Positions 15,735 to 24,428 of a DNA stretch of 32,747 nt are shown here, in pieces; the first letter of the stretch is position 1; every line of letters starts with the position of its first letter. A program made the translations under genes and the position numbers. The DNA lies in NCBI GenBank assembly GCA_016931935.1, contig JAFGDW010000015.1, positions 1 to 32,747 on the forward strand. Reading direction: 5' to 3'. Origin of the DNA: Candidatus Zhuqueibacterota bacterium. Its GTDB lineage: Bacteria; Zhuqueibacterota; Zhuqueibacteria; Thermofontimicrobiales; Thiofontviventaceae. The notes under the pieces are model-generated. The model saw only the letters and a list, made by a program, of their open reading frames with translations, did not search any database and was not told the DNA's origin.

Positions 15735-16050
15735 TCAGTTACAGGCACAATGCCACAAGCGCTTGATGTATTCAGCGATCATATTATCATAGCCTTCCTG
15801 TTTCAAAAAACGGTTGGGCGTGATGAATTTCAATTAGCTAACCGGGAATTATTAGCTTGAAAATCGTAGTACGATGTATTAAATCGACGATCGCGGATAG
15901 CACACACCAATTTACATTTACATTAATGCCTGCGTCCTGACAGCATAGAATCAGCTCGACTGAAATTGATAAAGCACACTTTACCCGGCTCATCATTCAG
16001 GAAAGGCAATTTGGATCCAATTTTGGAATAACAATTTGGAATTTTTCAGG
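15735..16050 (-). pseudogene. Remnant of an unidentified gene, frameshifted
   Basis: Minus-strand translation gives two protein-like pieces in different frames. The upstream piece ends at 15923 (KLPFLNDEPGKVCFINFSR). After a stop it runs on in the same frame (KLVCAIRDRRFNTSYYDF), and the last piece is in another frame (FITPNRFLKQEGYDNMIAEY, stop at 15735). Each is broken by stops, and no start with ribosome binding site is visible. This looks like a decayed C-terminal region of a gene; I cannot name the family. A chance arrangement cannot be excluded. Confidence 0.3.
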
Positions 16051-16350
16051 TAAGTAGTGGAAGTCTACAGAAAGGATAGATAGTTATAGAATCCCAGAAG
16101 GAATACAGTGAAATGAATAAAAAGCGAATTGTGTTCGTTGAATGATTTGATTTTTAATATTGGGCGTTTCATATTCCGGATTCAATCCTGATGGTTGAAA
16201 TCACCCTTAAATTGCGGCTAATTTAATAAAGAAATGTTTCCTTTGCAATATATATTTTAGCTATTTTTTAATGAGTTAAAGCTTATCATTTATATTTTTT
16301 ATTTGTTTTCGTTCAAAGATGAATAGAAAACCTGGCGCGGCAAGCCGCAT

Positions 16351-16405
16351 GTGAAATGTCAAACGTGAGACGTGAGAAAAAAAATTTTGACGTTTCAAGT
16401 TTCAC
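16351..16405. repeat. Imperfect inverted repeat of the GTGAAAxGTxAAACGT type
   Basis: The arm GTGAAATGTCAAACGT (16351-16366) pairs at 13 of 16 positions with 16390-16405. Inside lie the direct repeats GTGAGACGTGAGA. It resembles degenerate short-palindrome repeats found between genes; no coding role. Confidence 0.4.
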
Positions 16406-16536
16406 CTTGTGTAACAGGATAAAAAGGGCGTTTACCTTTAATTTTTTGCACAAAAATGCAGAAGTTAATTGGTAATACTATACAATTCATTTAAAAAATT
16501 GTCGTCCGTCTACGTATAAAAATTTCCATCGCCAAA

Positions 16537-17124
16537 TCATTCAATTTCCCCTATTCTCAATATACATTTCATCAAACTTGGTGCTCTTTCCATAGCAGCT
16601 TCAATATTCCAATATTCTTCGACAAATTCTTCAATCGCTGCCACATAACCCGGTCCAACAACGGATGATACATTAGCTTGTGGCACAATTTCTTCACGAC
16701 GAATTTTACGTCGTGATCGACGGGCAAGATTTATTAGCTCTTGTTTTGGATCATGCAATGCTTCAGGATTTTGAGGAACGACGTCTTTTGATATAGAAAG
16801 GAAATTCGCAATACCTTCTCTATCAGCTAATAACCAGCTCTCCAATTCCCGTATGACTACTCGAAAAAACAATTTATCACAACGGTCAGGTAGCCAGGAA
16901 GTTATAACATCCGGTGGACAATCAAGTTTAGTGTCCATAAAATCGACAAGCAGTAAAATCGGATTTCCGAATCGAGCACGTACATTAAATCCACTAATTT
17001 TATTCTGTAGATAATTATGACCTTTCTTACCAAAAGCTATTCCAAATTCATGCCCTGAATTCATAACCAACTTTTTTGCTACGATTTCATCTGTAGGACC
17101 TTCGACAAGTACATCAATAATCAT
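16537..17124 (-). CDS. DUF4276/TOPRIM-like protein, partner of the AAA ATPase
   Basis: From ATG 17124 the protein is 195 aa. It opens MIIDVLVEGPTDEIVAKKL, which has the TOPRIM EGxxD/E acidic motif, followed by ILLLVDFMDTKLD, the DxD-like second acidic motif, and the DUF4276 hallmark RELESWLLAD. TOPRIM-like partners in OLD/PARIS-type systems are nucleases or RNases. The start overlaps the ATPase stop by 11 bp; a longer start at 17193 would add a non-homologous N-terminus and is rejected. The pair is thus translationally coupled and resembles two-gene defence modules. Catalysis is inferred from the acidic motifs only. Confidence 0.75.
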   Translation of the reverse strand: MIIDVLVEGPTDEIVAKKLVMNSGHEFGIAFGKKGHNYLQNKISGFNVRARFGNPILLLVDFMDTKLDCPPDVITSWLPDRCDKLFFRVVIRELESWLLADREGIANFLSISKDVVPQNPEALHDPKQELINLARRSRRKIRREEIVPQANVSSVVGPGYVAAIEEFVEEYWNIEAAMERAPSLMKCILRIGEIE

Positions 17125-18262
17125 CCGCGAACTCCAATGAAAGTTGATGAATATCTTTTGGTGCTGCCTTAGGCATAAATAAATCAGCAGCACTTAATCC
17201 GGATGCCATTCCCTGACGATCTGCCTCATCAGCCATGCAAATTTCTGTGCCGCCAGGCCGTGGTTCTAAACGCAAAACTTCCTCTGGTCCAATACCTTTG
17301 TCCTGAAGCATTTCATCAGAATGAGTGGAAATAATAATTTGACGTGGTTCCTTTCGGCTTCGATTAATGCGATGAAAAACTATTGGTAATCTACGAACAA
17401 CTTCTGGATGCAATGAAATTTCCGGTTCTTCTAACAAAAGAGGGCCAGATCCATCATAAACTGTCCACAAAAGACCAAGTAGCCTTAATGTACCATCGGA
17501 AAAAACTCGTTCATTTTGTTTTGCATCATGTGGACGCCAGTGTGAATAGCTACCAATAAGATGAGGAGTTCCGGTTGATTTATCCATATCAACCGTTAGT
17601 TCCGTTAATTGTGGAACAGCATGCTGCAATGCAGATGAAATCTTTTTCAAACGGGAATCACGTGTTCGCGGTAATGTTTTCCATAAGCGAAGCAGAAAAT
17701 CCCGACCAAATGGATCATTCAAGACAGGCTGAGGTGAGAATCCACGTGGATCACGTACAACCTGCGGTAACAAGTGTTGATATGATATAATCTTAAAAAA
17801 ATCCGCCACTGGACGAAACGCCTGATTTTCGGATATCTGCTCGAGCGCAGTTTGCGTAAGACGCAAAGGATCTTGTTCATCTTTGGTATCCGGACGCTTC
17901 AATACTTCTTTACCCAAATGAATAACAATTTCATCGCGAACAACAGGTCTCTTAATATTATCTTGATTGATCGAAAGTCGATAGCGCCACTCTTGTTTTT
18001 GGCCATCATTAATTTTAACCTCAATATCAATATTTGTATATTTCCTGGCTGCGAGACACCGTATGCTGGAAACTCCATTCCTTTTTTCGCTGACCGCTTT
18101 TTCCAATCCATCTGTTGCGACATCCCGAAGGAAACGAAAAACATCTAATAGATTTGATTTGCCAGATGCATTTGGCCCAATCAAGAATACTCGTTGCCCC
18201 AAATCAGCTCTGACATCCTGAAAATTTTTCCAATTCTTGAGATGAATGTGACTTATATACAT
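17114..18262 (-). CDS. AAA/OLD-type ABC-like ATPase
   Basis: The 382-residue protein (from ATG 18262) begins MYISHIHLKNWKNFQDVRADLGQ, with Walker A GPNASGKSNLL (about 29-39), an FSDGTLRLLGLL signature, Walker B LLLEEPEISLHP and the switch STHSDEM. This is the AAA_21/AAA_15 (OLD) type, related to SMC-like ATPases, without the C-terminal TOPRIM domain of OLD nucleases; that domain appears to be supplied by the next gene. GGAG at ideal spacing precedes the ATG; the GTG six bases upstream lies inside that site. The pair sits in a sparse, repeat-rich area typical of accessory genes. A phage-defence role is inferred. Confidence 0.85.
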   Translation of the reverse strand: MYISHIHLKNWKNFQDVRADLGQRVFLIGPNASGKSNLLDVFRFLRDVATDGLEKAVSEKRNGVSSIRCLAARKYTNIDIEVKINDGQKQEWRYRLSINQDNIKRPVVRDEIVIHLGKEVLKRPDTKDEQDPLRLTQTALEQISENQAFRPVADFFKIISYQHLLPQVVRDPRGFSPQPVLNDPFGRDFLLRLWKTLPRTRDSRLKKISSALQHAVPQLTELTVDMDKSTGTPHLIGSYSHWRPHDAKQNERVFSDGTLRLLGLLWTVYDGSGPLLLEEPEISLHPEVVRRLPIVFHRINRSRKEPRQIIISTHSDEMLQDKGIGPEEVLRLEPRPGGTEICMADEADRQGMASGLSAADLFMPKAAPKDIHQLSLEFADDY

Positions 18263-18491
18263 AATCACTCCGCACAGATTATACTAAAATAAAATCAATT
18301 TGCCTGTTATAAATTTCTTTTTTATTGATATAATTTGAATCTATTATAATCATTTATTTGGCTTGAATCAAGTCAAAAATAGTATCGTGTGGGAAAATAA
18401 AATCCACAGCAAACAGATCAATATCAAAGGAAATCTCTACCTCCGAACAGATTTGTGCAATTTTTGGGCATTTTTTATATTTCCATCAAAC

Positions 18492-21353
18492 TTACTTCAT
18501 CAACATCATCTTCCTTGTTTGAGCAAACGACGGTGTCTCCAATTTGTATAGATAAATTCCGCTCGACAATCGGGTTGCATCAAATTGTATGGTGTGCGAG
18601 CCAGCGCTGTATGTGCCATTTGCAAGCCATTCGACTTGCTTGCCGAGCATATCATATATTGTTAACGTCACGGATTCGGATTTAAGTAAGTCAAACGTTA
18701 TCCGTGTCAGTGGATTAAACGGATTCGGGTAGTTCTGGTGCAGGGCATATGCGTTTGGTACGTCAGTGTGCATTTTAACGTCGATGTATGTCGTATCCAT
18801 GATCGTAAATTTTAAATCGCTGGTATCGGCCAGCGCTGTTGCGCTGCTTTTCACGATAAGGCTGTAATCAAGTCCAACATCTTCATTCGCATCAATTGCC
18901 CATTTGTATGCGCGATCACTGGGAGCAACAGCAATTTCTTTGACAAATTCATCAGCCTTGTACAATTCAAGTACCACATCTTCATCGATATTATCATCCC
19001 AGCGGATGAAATATTCAAGGCCGCGTTGCCATTGTTCACCGCCATTCGGGGTCATTAATTTGATGGCTGGATGCGTGGTCATAAATTTATATTCTTCGCT
19101 CCACTCACTTTCTCCGGTGTCGTTAAATGCTTTCACACGCCAGCTATAGGAGCTGGTCATATCAAGAGATTCAATTGTGTAGAATTCTTCTTCCAGATAT
19201 TTTATATCAATAATAGGAGTATCAGTTATAACTTGTAATGCATATCCTGTCGCGTAACCAACCGGATTCCAACGTAATGTAACTGGCAATTGTTCATTGA
19301 CCTCACTTTGATCAGCCGGTTCAACCAACATCGGCGCATACACAATCGATTCCAGATCCGGCATCGTCAAAATAAATTCCCCAAATCTTGTCGTTGTAGC
19401 GGTCAGTTTTCCGGTCACGTGATTATAGGTAGTAGCTAACGGTAGAAACAACCCCTGGCCTTCAAATTCGCGATAATACACAATCGTATTTTCCGGATTT
19501 TTGATTCCCCAATGCGCTGCATCAAATTGAATATCAGCGTTGATATTGTTAATTTCATACCCCGACATGACAATTCGCTGAGGAATAACCCGTGGCGCGC
19601 GACCGGGGAACGTGGGATGATTCGGCGCATAATTGTACTTTTTGACTTGCATAAAGTTGTATCCGCTGCCATCAAAACTATTAATTTTAATACTCACTCC
19701 GGTATTTGCGTCGGGTACATCATTGAAATCGAATGTATTTCCAGGCGATACTTCATTCCGGATTACATCGGCACATGGTTCGCCGTTAGTGAACGGAAAT
19801 CGATACGCACGATAGCTTGACACACCGGATTTGGCAAACGATAATTCGTAAACAATATTTCCGTCAGCATCAACTTCCGTAAATGCCGGCCCCAAATTCC
19901 CCATGATTCGACCGGAGCCCCAACCGACAACCGTGTTACCATTAGGCATTCGCTGTGCACTCCCCATAGACATCGATAGCATAAACGCCTCCGGAATATA
20001 GCTCCATACAAGTTCAGCTTGTTTATTGACTTCATCCAATGAGAATTCATGCGCCATACCGGTCTTCGGCCCTACAAAACTACCATTATCAAATAACAAA
20101 ATATTACCGTTCAGAATGCGATAAAATGTATGGCCGGCAATATAATCGACACCGGTAACACTGTCTACATTCACAAAAGAATATTCATTTTCGCTGCCGC
20201 CGATATGCCACATAATATCACCCGTTTGACGATTGATTTTCTTAGCCCAGGTTGGCGTGGATATGATGATATTATTATCAGTATCCAGATCAATTGAGTT
20301 AACATGAAATTCATGCACAATTTCACGGGTCGCCTGGCTCGGATCAAAAGAAAATGTTTTGAAATCATAATGATCCCATGCGCGCCACTGGAATACTACA
20401 TTTTTATCCTGATCCAGCTCCTGGACAATGGTCCCGCTTACCATCGCATTCGGGAAACCGCCGGCAACAATCGTACTCATGTCGTACGGAATCAGATAAT
20501 ATCCAAATAATAAATAATGACCGTTTGGCAGCATCCTAAAATCATGGCATTCAGCCAGATAGCCATTTCCCATTTGCACGCTGTCGATTTCGGTGAGATT
20601 ATTGTCCATAACCATCCAGATGACATCGCCGCCACCACCAAAGGGGTGATTTTTCAGAGTCTTGCCATAGCTGAAGTATCCGTTGGGTTGAATTTTGAAA
20701 TCATAAACATATTTATCGAATTCTTTGTAATAAAATGGCGTGCCATCATTGTTCAGCATCATTGTATAATATCCCACCCCTTGCGGTGCGGCTGCGATGG
20801 ACATAAAGATGTATCCATCATCGACGTGCATCGTGTCGTACACATCGACCGTCACCTGGGGATAATTCGCTGGTAGTGAATCGATTGTGGATTTGGACAA
20901 GGAAGGCACCTCAGTATAATTGTCAGGATCGATTGTATTAATGTAATCATGAATATTCGGCTGCTCGGAAAATGGTGTCACCTTGAAGCTGAATTGTCCC
21001 GAATTTACCGCTTTGCCCGCAATGGTTTTTATGCCGCTTTGAATGGTGACAGTCACGTCTTCATTCGGCAAAAATTGATGATGAGGTTTGAAAATAATAG
21101 TACGATTATCCTTTGAAAAGATAACGTCACCGCTTACAGCGCCACCTTTGGTACCAACCACGGATATAATATCATTGGCGTTTAAACTCAATGGATCGAT
21201 AGTACTCCCCTGACGTACGATAATCGTCGACTCCCGGCTATTGTTTATTGAACCGGGCAGCGGGGAAATAAATTGGTAATGATCCGAAATTGCTGAAAAC
21301 AACGATGTATTCAACAATATCATTAAACAAATTATAGTAGCTGTTCTATTCAT
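18492..21353 (-). CDS. Secreted aryl-sulfate-sulfotransferase-like protein with T9SS sorting domain
   Basis: The 953-residue protein has a signal peptide (MNRTATIICLMILLNTSLFSA), an SbsA-type Ig-like domain (about 26-126), an arylsulfotransferase (ASST) propeller region (about 140-560), an unclassified beta domain (about 565-665), a fibronectin III-like domain (about 675-755), a GGEQWQRGLEYFIRW domain of the Kre9/KNH type (about 765-850) and a C-terminal type IX sorting domain starting QNYPNPFNP (about 873) and ending MMLMK. Repeated NGHYLLFG/NGNILLFDNG blades mark the propeller; His408 in AGHTFY aligns with the sulfohistidine position of AssT. AAGGAGATATC precedes the ATG. The family moves sulfate between phenolic compounds without PAPS. 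Substrate unknown. Confidence 0.82.
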   Translation of the reverse strand: MNRTATIICLMILLNTSLFSAISDHYQFISPLPGSINNSRESTIIVRQGSTIDPLSLNANDIISVVGTKGGAVSGDVIFSKDNRTIIFKPHHQFLPNEDVTVTIQSGIKTIAGKAVNSGQFSFKVTPFSEQPNIHDYINTIDPDNYTEVPSLSKSTIDSLPANYPQVTVDVYDTMHVDDGYIFMSIAAAPQGVGYYTMMLNNDGTPFYYKEFDKYVYDFKIQPNGYFSYGKTLKNHPFGGGGDVIWMVMDNNLTEIDSVQMGNGYLAECHDFRMLPNGHYLLFGYYLIPYDMSTIVAGGFPNAMVSGTIVQELDQDKNVVFQWRAWDHYDFKTFSFDPSQATREIVHEFHVNSIDLDTDNNIIISTPTWAKKINRQTGDIMWHIGGSENEYSFVNVDSVTGVDYIAGHTFYRILNGNILLFDNGSFVGPKTGMAHEFSLDEVNKQAELVWSYIPEAFMLSMSMGSAQRMPNGNTVVGWGSGRIMGNLGPAFTEVDADGNIVYELSFAKSGVSSYRAYRFPFTNGEPCADVIRNEVSPGNTFDFNDVPDANTGVSIKINSFDGSGYNFMQVKKYNYAPNHPTFPGRAPRVIPQRIVMSGYEINNINADIQFDAAHWGIKNPENTIVYYREFEGQGLFLPLATTYNHVTGKLTATTTRFGEFILTMPDLESIVYAPMLVEPADQSEVNEQLPVTLRWNPVGYATGYALQVITDTPIIDIKYLEEEFYTIESLDMTSSYSWRVKAFNDTGESEWSEEYKFMTTHPAIKLMTPNGGEQWQRGLEYFIRWDDNIDEDVVLELYKADEFVKEIAVAPSDRAYKWAIDANEDVGLDYSLIVKSSATALADTSDLKFTIMDTTYIDVKMHTDVPNAYALHQNYPNPFNPLTRITFDLLKSESVTLTIYDMLGKQVEWLANGTYSAGSHTIQFDATRLSSGIYLYKLETPSFAQTRKMMLMK

Positions 21354-21670
21354 GATATCTCCTTGAAGTTGTTGGTTGAACTATGAAAATGACTTATTTT
21401 TGAAATCACTGAGTTTAGATTGAACATCAAATTTATTGGTATAATTGTTTCGAAGTGGTCTTGAGATTGTCCTTAATCTTTCATTCTTTCGAAGGAGGGG
21501 ACTAAGAGCCTATATAAAAACTTTGTTAAGGTTTAAACGTCGGCTGAGCCTGTCGAAGTCGACTCTCGCACAGATGTTGCTTTCGGCAAGCTCAGGCAAC
21601 GGGCGAGATGAATCGAATGGGTTTTCAATAGGTTATAGAAAAGAATCTCAAAACCACCTAGTAGAAGATA
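21354..21670. other. Intergenic region with a paired short repeat
   Basis: Between the two ASST-like genes. It contains GGCTGAGCCTGTCGAAG (21542-21558) and an inverted, diverged copy CTTTCGGCAAGCTCAGGC (21580-21597), an arrangement of a dispersed repeat also seen at 31778. No gene is recognisable; the open frame through 21445-21915 is an antisense artefact that extends into the neighbouring gene. Confidence 0.5.
21542..21597. repeat. Dispersed repeat pair, TTCGACAGGCTCAG family
   Basis: Two oppositely oriented copies of a CTTCGACAGGCTCAG-like unit, 21 bp apart. The same core (CTTCGACTACGCTCAGG) occurs at 31784-31800. This kind of element is widespread in environmental genomes; function unknown. 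Confidence 0.5.
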
Positions 21671-24223
21671 TCACTTCAGCAACAGAAGTTTTCGACTATC
21701 CGAATAGATTGTTCTTTCAGTATTACTACGTACATCCATCTGGCAAAAGTACAGACCGCTTGGTAATAAATCTGCCTGAAACCGAACCTGATGACTGCCC
21801 GCCTCAACATTCGCATTCAGCAGCGTTCGCACCAATTGTCCCTGAAGGTTATAAATACACAGATTCACGTGGGATGCCTGCTGCACATAAATCGGAATCA
21901 TTGTCTGCGGATTAAACGGATTGGGGAAATTCTGCCCCAAACGAAATTTTACGGGAGTTACCTGATTGTTGTTAACAGATGATACATCGACCACCTCTTT
22001 TAATGAAATATTATCCAGCCGTAAATCCACGTCGGAATTGCCAACATTAAATACAATGCGTGCCGCAAAATCCGATGGGTCCTGCATGGTGAATTCATAG
22101 GAATAGCGCTGCATTTGTCGTGTAATGTAGGTTGGGCCAATCCGGCCATAATTAATCCAGGGATCACCATCGGTTTCTACTTTTGCATCAATAACACGGG
22201 CGATATCCGCTGCTGCGTCAAATTCAAATCGATATTTTCGTCCTTGCAACAATGGTAAATCCCCCTGACGGAATTGTATGTACCAGTAATCGCTACCGCC
22301 ATTTAAAATGACAATCTGATATTCACCGTTACTATTGACATCACCACTGGCCTCTGCACTTTCCTGCACACCCAATTCCCAATTTTTGCTGCTCACGCTA
22401 AATGTCCCATTCTGCACCATCTCATCGCCGGGCGTCAGGTAATTGGCGACAATTCGTTCTTCATTGGAGAAACCACTTTCACTACCATCTGTGAGCACTG
22501 CCGTCACCCGAAAAAAATATGTTCTCCCCTGCTCCAGATTCGAAAACGATTTCATCGTCGCTTTAGAAGAATCCATCAGTGTGGTAGGATGTATCGATCG
22601 ACCACCATAAATATTATAGTATGCCACATCGGGGTCGCCAAATTGGTTAAATATTAAGGTCACATTGTCATATTGCAATTCTGCATAAACCGTTGGCTGA
22701 AGCGCCTTGCCGTGCCACGGGAAACGGTACAAGCGATAACAATTGGCCGATTCCACAAAATCCATTTCAAATGCTTTTTCGCCATTGGAACGGACTTCGG
22801 TCAACTTGGGGAGCGAGGCATCGGCCCAGTCGATCAATGTATTGCCATTGGGCAATCGTTGCACATTTCCCATCCAGGACGTGTATTTGTCCGGCGTATC
22901 GCGGAACTGCCACACCAGCGTGGCGGTCATATTCAAAGAGTCCAGTTGATATTCCACAGCCCGGGAAACCGGTGGATTATGAAAATTGCCGTTATCGAAC
23001 AGTGTATAACGATTGTTCCCGTGCGAACGAATGTCGTGCTGGCTGGTAAATCCATTCAGCGGATCATCAACAAATGTAAACTGATTATGTGCGCCGCCAA
23101 GCCGCCAAATGATGTCGCCGGTGTGGCGATTAATTTTCGTGACTTCACTCAAATGCCGACTGGAGAGCAGAATATTGCCGTCATCATCAATGTCAATTGC
23201 ATTCATGTGCGGGAAACGCATGTAAGCGCCACGCAGGTTATCCAGTTGGAGATCACGAATATCGAAATAATCCCACGCCCGCCACAGGAAAATCAAGTCG
23301 CCTTCGGGCGTAAACTCCTGAATAACTGTGGACGAGACAGTTGCATTCGGATTCCCGCCTGTAACGTACTGACTCATATCCACAGGTTCATCCCGCTGAC
23401 CGATCAACAGATAATGCCCGTCCGCCAACACCTGACACTCGTGTTCATCGGTATTATAGCCGTTCGCTGCATAATAACTGGCAACCATTTCATAATTTTC
23501 ATTCAACCCGAGAAATCCCTGTCCGAACGAAAATCCCTGGCGAACCAGCATGGTTAACAAGCCGTTTTTCTGCACCTTAAAATCGCGGCGGCGGTCGGGA
23601 GTCCGCAGGTACCAGATTGGTTCGCCATTATTATTGAAAATCACATTGTACGGTTGGCCGCCCCAGTTATTAAGAAAAATGTAGCCGCTGTCGGGATTAT
23701 CGTTGACGGTAATGTTTATCGCCGGAAAGTCTGATGGTACCGACACGCCATTGGAATACATCGTCGGCGTGCCAATTGTTTGCACGGACGATTTTTTATC
23801 TAAAATAGTTGCACGGTTCTCCGGCTGCGGCGCTGCCGTTCGGCTGGTTTTTGAAACATGAAATGGATACTCGAACGGGGTCAGATTAGCTGTCGCATTT
23901 CCGGGATTCAGGCGCACGGTCACGGTTTCACCGGGCAAAAAATTGGAAGCAGGTGTAAAAATAATCGTGCGTTTGTCGCTGGCCGTGTGAATGTTACCGG
24001 TAATTTGTCCACTCTGGCTTCCAGTGACGGTTATCAGTTCACACAAATTGGTGATATTTTCCGGACGGATGGATTGAAACCGGATGATAATTTTTGACTG
24101 GGGTGAAACATAGTCGGCGCCGGGTTTAGGCGATAGATATTGATAGGGATAGCTTGATGCAAAAAGAGAACCACTAAAAATAGCAATAAGACAAATAATA
24201 ACAAATAAAGATATACATTTCAT
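21671..24223 (-). CDS. Secreted aryl-sulfate-sulfotransferase-like protein, paralogue, with T9SS sorting domain
   Basis: The 850-residue protein (start at 24223, AGGA with 6-nt spacing; an ATG 6 bases upstream is too close to it) has a signal peptide (MKCISLFVIICLIAIFSGSLFA), an Ig-like domain (about 27-125), an ASST propeller (about 165-510) with NGHYLL/GNILLSS blades, a fibronectin III-like segment (about 515-598), a carbohydrate-binding CBM4/9-type jelly-roll (about 605-750), and a type IX sorting domain starting QNFPNPFNP. His396 in TSQHDIR matches the AssT sulfohistidine context (TQH). It is a diverged paralogue of the preceding gene product; the C-terminal modules differ (CBM here, KNH there). 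It probably acts on sulfated glycans or phenols outside the cell; this is inference. Confidence 0.82.
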   Translation of the reverse strand: MKCISLFVIICLIAIFSGSLFASSYPYQYLSPKPGADYVSPQSKIIIRFQSIRPENITNLCELITVTGSQSGQITGNIHTASDKRTIIFTPASNFLPGETVTVRLNPGNATANLTPFEYPFHVSKTSRTAAPQPENRATILDKKSSVQTIGTPTMYSNGVSVPSDFPAINITVNDNPDSGYIFLNNWGGQPYNVIFNNNGEPIWYLRTPDRRRDFKVQKNGLLTMLVRQGFSFGQGFLGLNENYEMVASYYAANGYNTDEHECQVLADGHYLLIGQRDEPVDMSQYVTGGNPNATVSSTVIQEFTPEGDLIFLWRAWDYFDIRDLQLDNLRGAYMRFPHMNAIDIDDDGNILLSSRHLSEVTKINRHTGDIIWRLGGAHNQFTFVDDPLNGFTSQHDIRSHGNNRYTLFDNGNFHNPPVSRAVEYQLDSLNMTATLVWQFRDTPDKYTSWMGNVQRLPNGNTLIDWADASLPKLTEVRSNGEKAFEMDFVESANCYRLYRFPWHGKALQPTVYAELQYDNVTLIFNQFGDPDVAYYNIYGGRSIHPTTLMDSSKATMKSFSNLEQGRTYFFRVTAVLTDGSESGFSNEERIVANYLTPGDEMVQNGTFSVSSKNWELGVQESAEASGDVNSNGEYQIVILNGGSDYWYIQFRQGDLPLLQGRKYRFEFDAAADIARVIDAKVETDGDPWINYGRIGPTYITRQMQRYSYEFTMQDPSDFAARIVFNVGNSDVDLRLDNISLKEVVDVSSVNNNQVTPVKFRLGQNFPNPFNPQTMIPIYVQQASHVNLCIYNLQGQLVRTLLNANVEAGSHQVRFQADLLPSGLYFCQMDVRSNTERTIYSDSRKLLLLK

Positions 24224-24278
24224 GTGCATTCCTGGTTAGTTATATTCCTTACTGATTAGTTTGTAACATGCGGATATT

Positions 24279-24311
24279 ACCGATGCCATCGCTTAGAGCG
24301 ATTGCATCGGT
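24279..24311. repeat. Hairpin repeat, 15-bp stem
   Basis: ACCGATGCCATCGCT (24279-24293) pairs with AGCGATTGCATCGGT (24297-24311) with a single internal mismatch and a 3-nt loop. Outer TGTAAC (24262) and GTTACA (24320) arms add a second complementary pair. It shares CATCGCTTA with the element at 10987. It lies between the rhodanese and the second ASST-like gene; termination is possible, but no T-run follows on the minus strand. Confidence 0.55.
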
Positions 24312-24428
24312 TTAGCTAGGTTACATTCTAAGCCGTAACAGGTATAGTTATCTATTTTTCATAAGCAAAAGATAACTTTTTAATATGTCGGGAAAATGAC
24401 AATCATGCCACTGATGCACAAAATTTCG

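Larger units (their letters stand above)
15651..16536. other. Low-density region with gene debris and inverted repeat
   Basis: About 890 bp without an intact gene. The minus strand at 15735-16050 holds broken coding fragments (separate entry), and an imperfect inverted repeat lies at 16351-16405. The rest is AT-rich with no motif I recognise. Confidence 0.5.

Noticed and set aside
21445..21915. 156-codon open frame on the plus strand
   Set aside because: It runs through the dispersed repeat and then antisense through the sorting domain of the ASST-like gene.
22673..23557. 294-codon open frame on the plus strand
   Set aside because: Antisense to the second ASST-like gene, which has signal peptide, propeller repeats and sorting tail; the antisense protein has no recognisable motif.
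24346..24377. AGTTATCT hairpin after the rhodanese gene as a terminator
   Set aside because: The T-run follows on the plus strand, whereas the gene is on the minus strand; the stem is only 8 bp and AT-rich.
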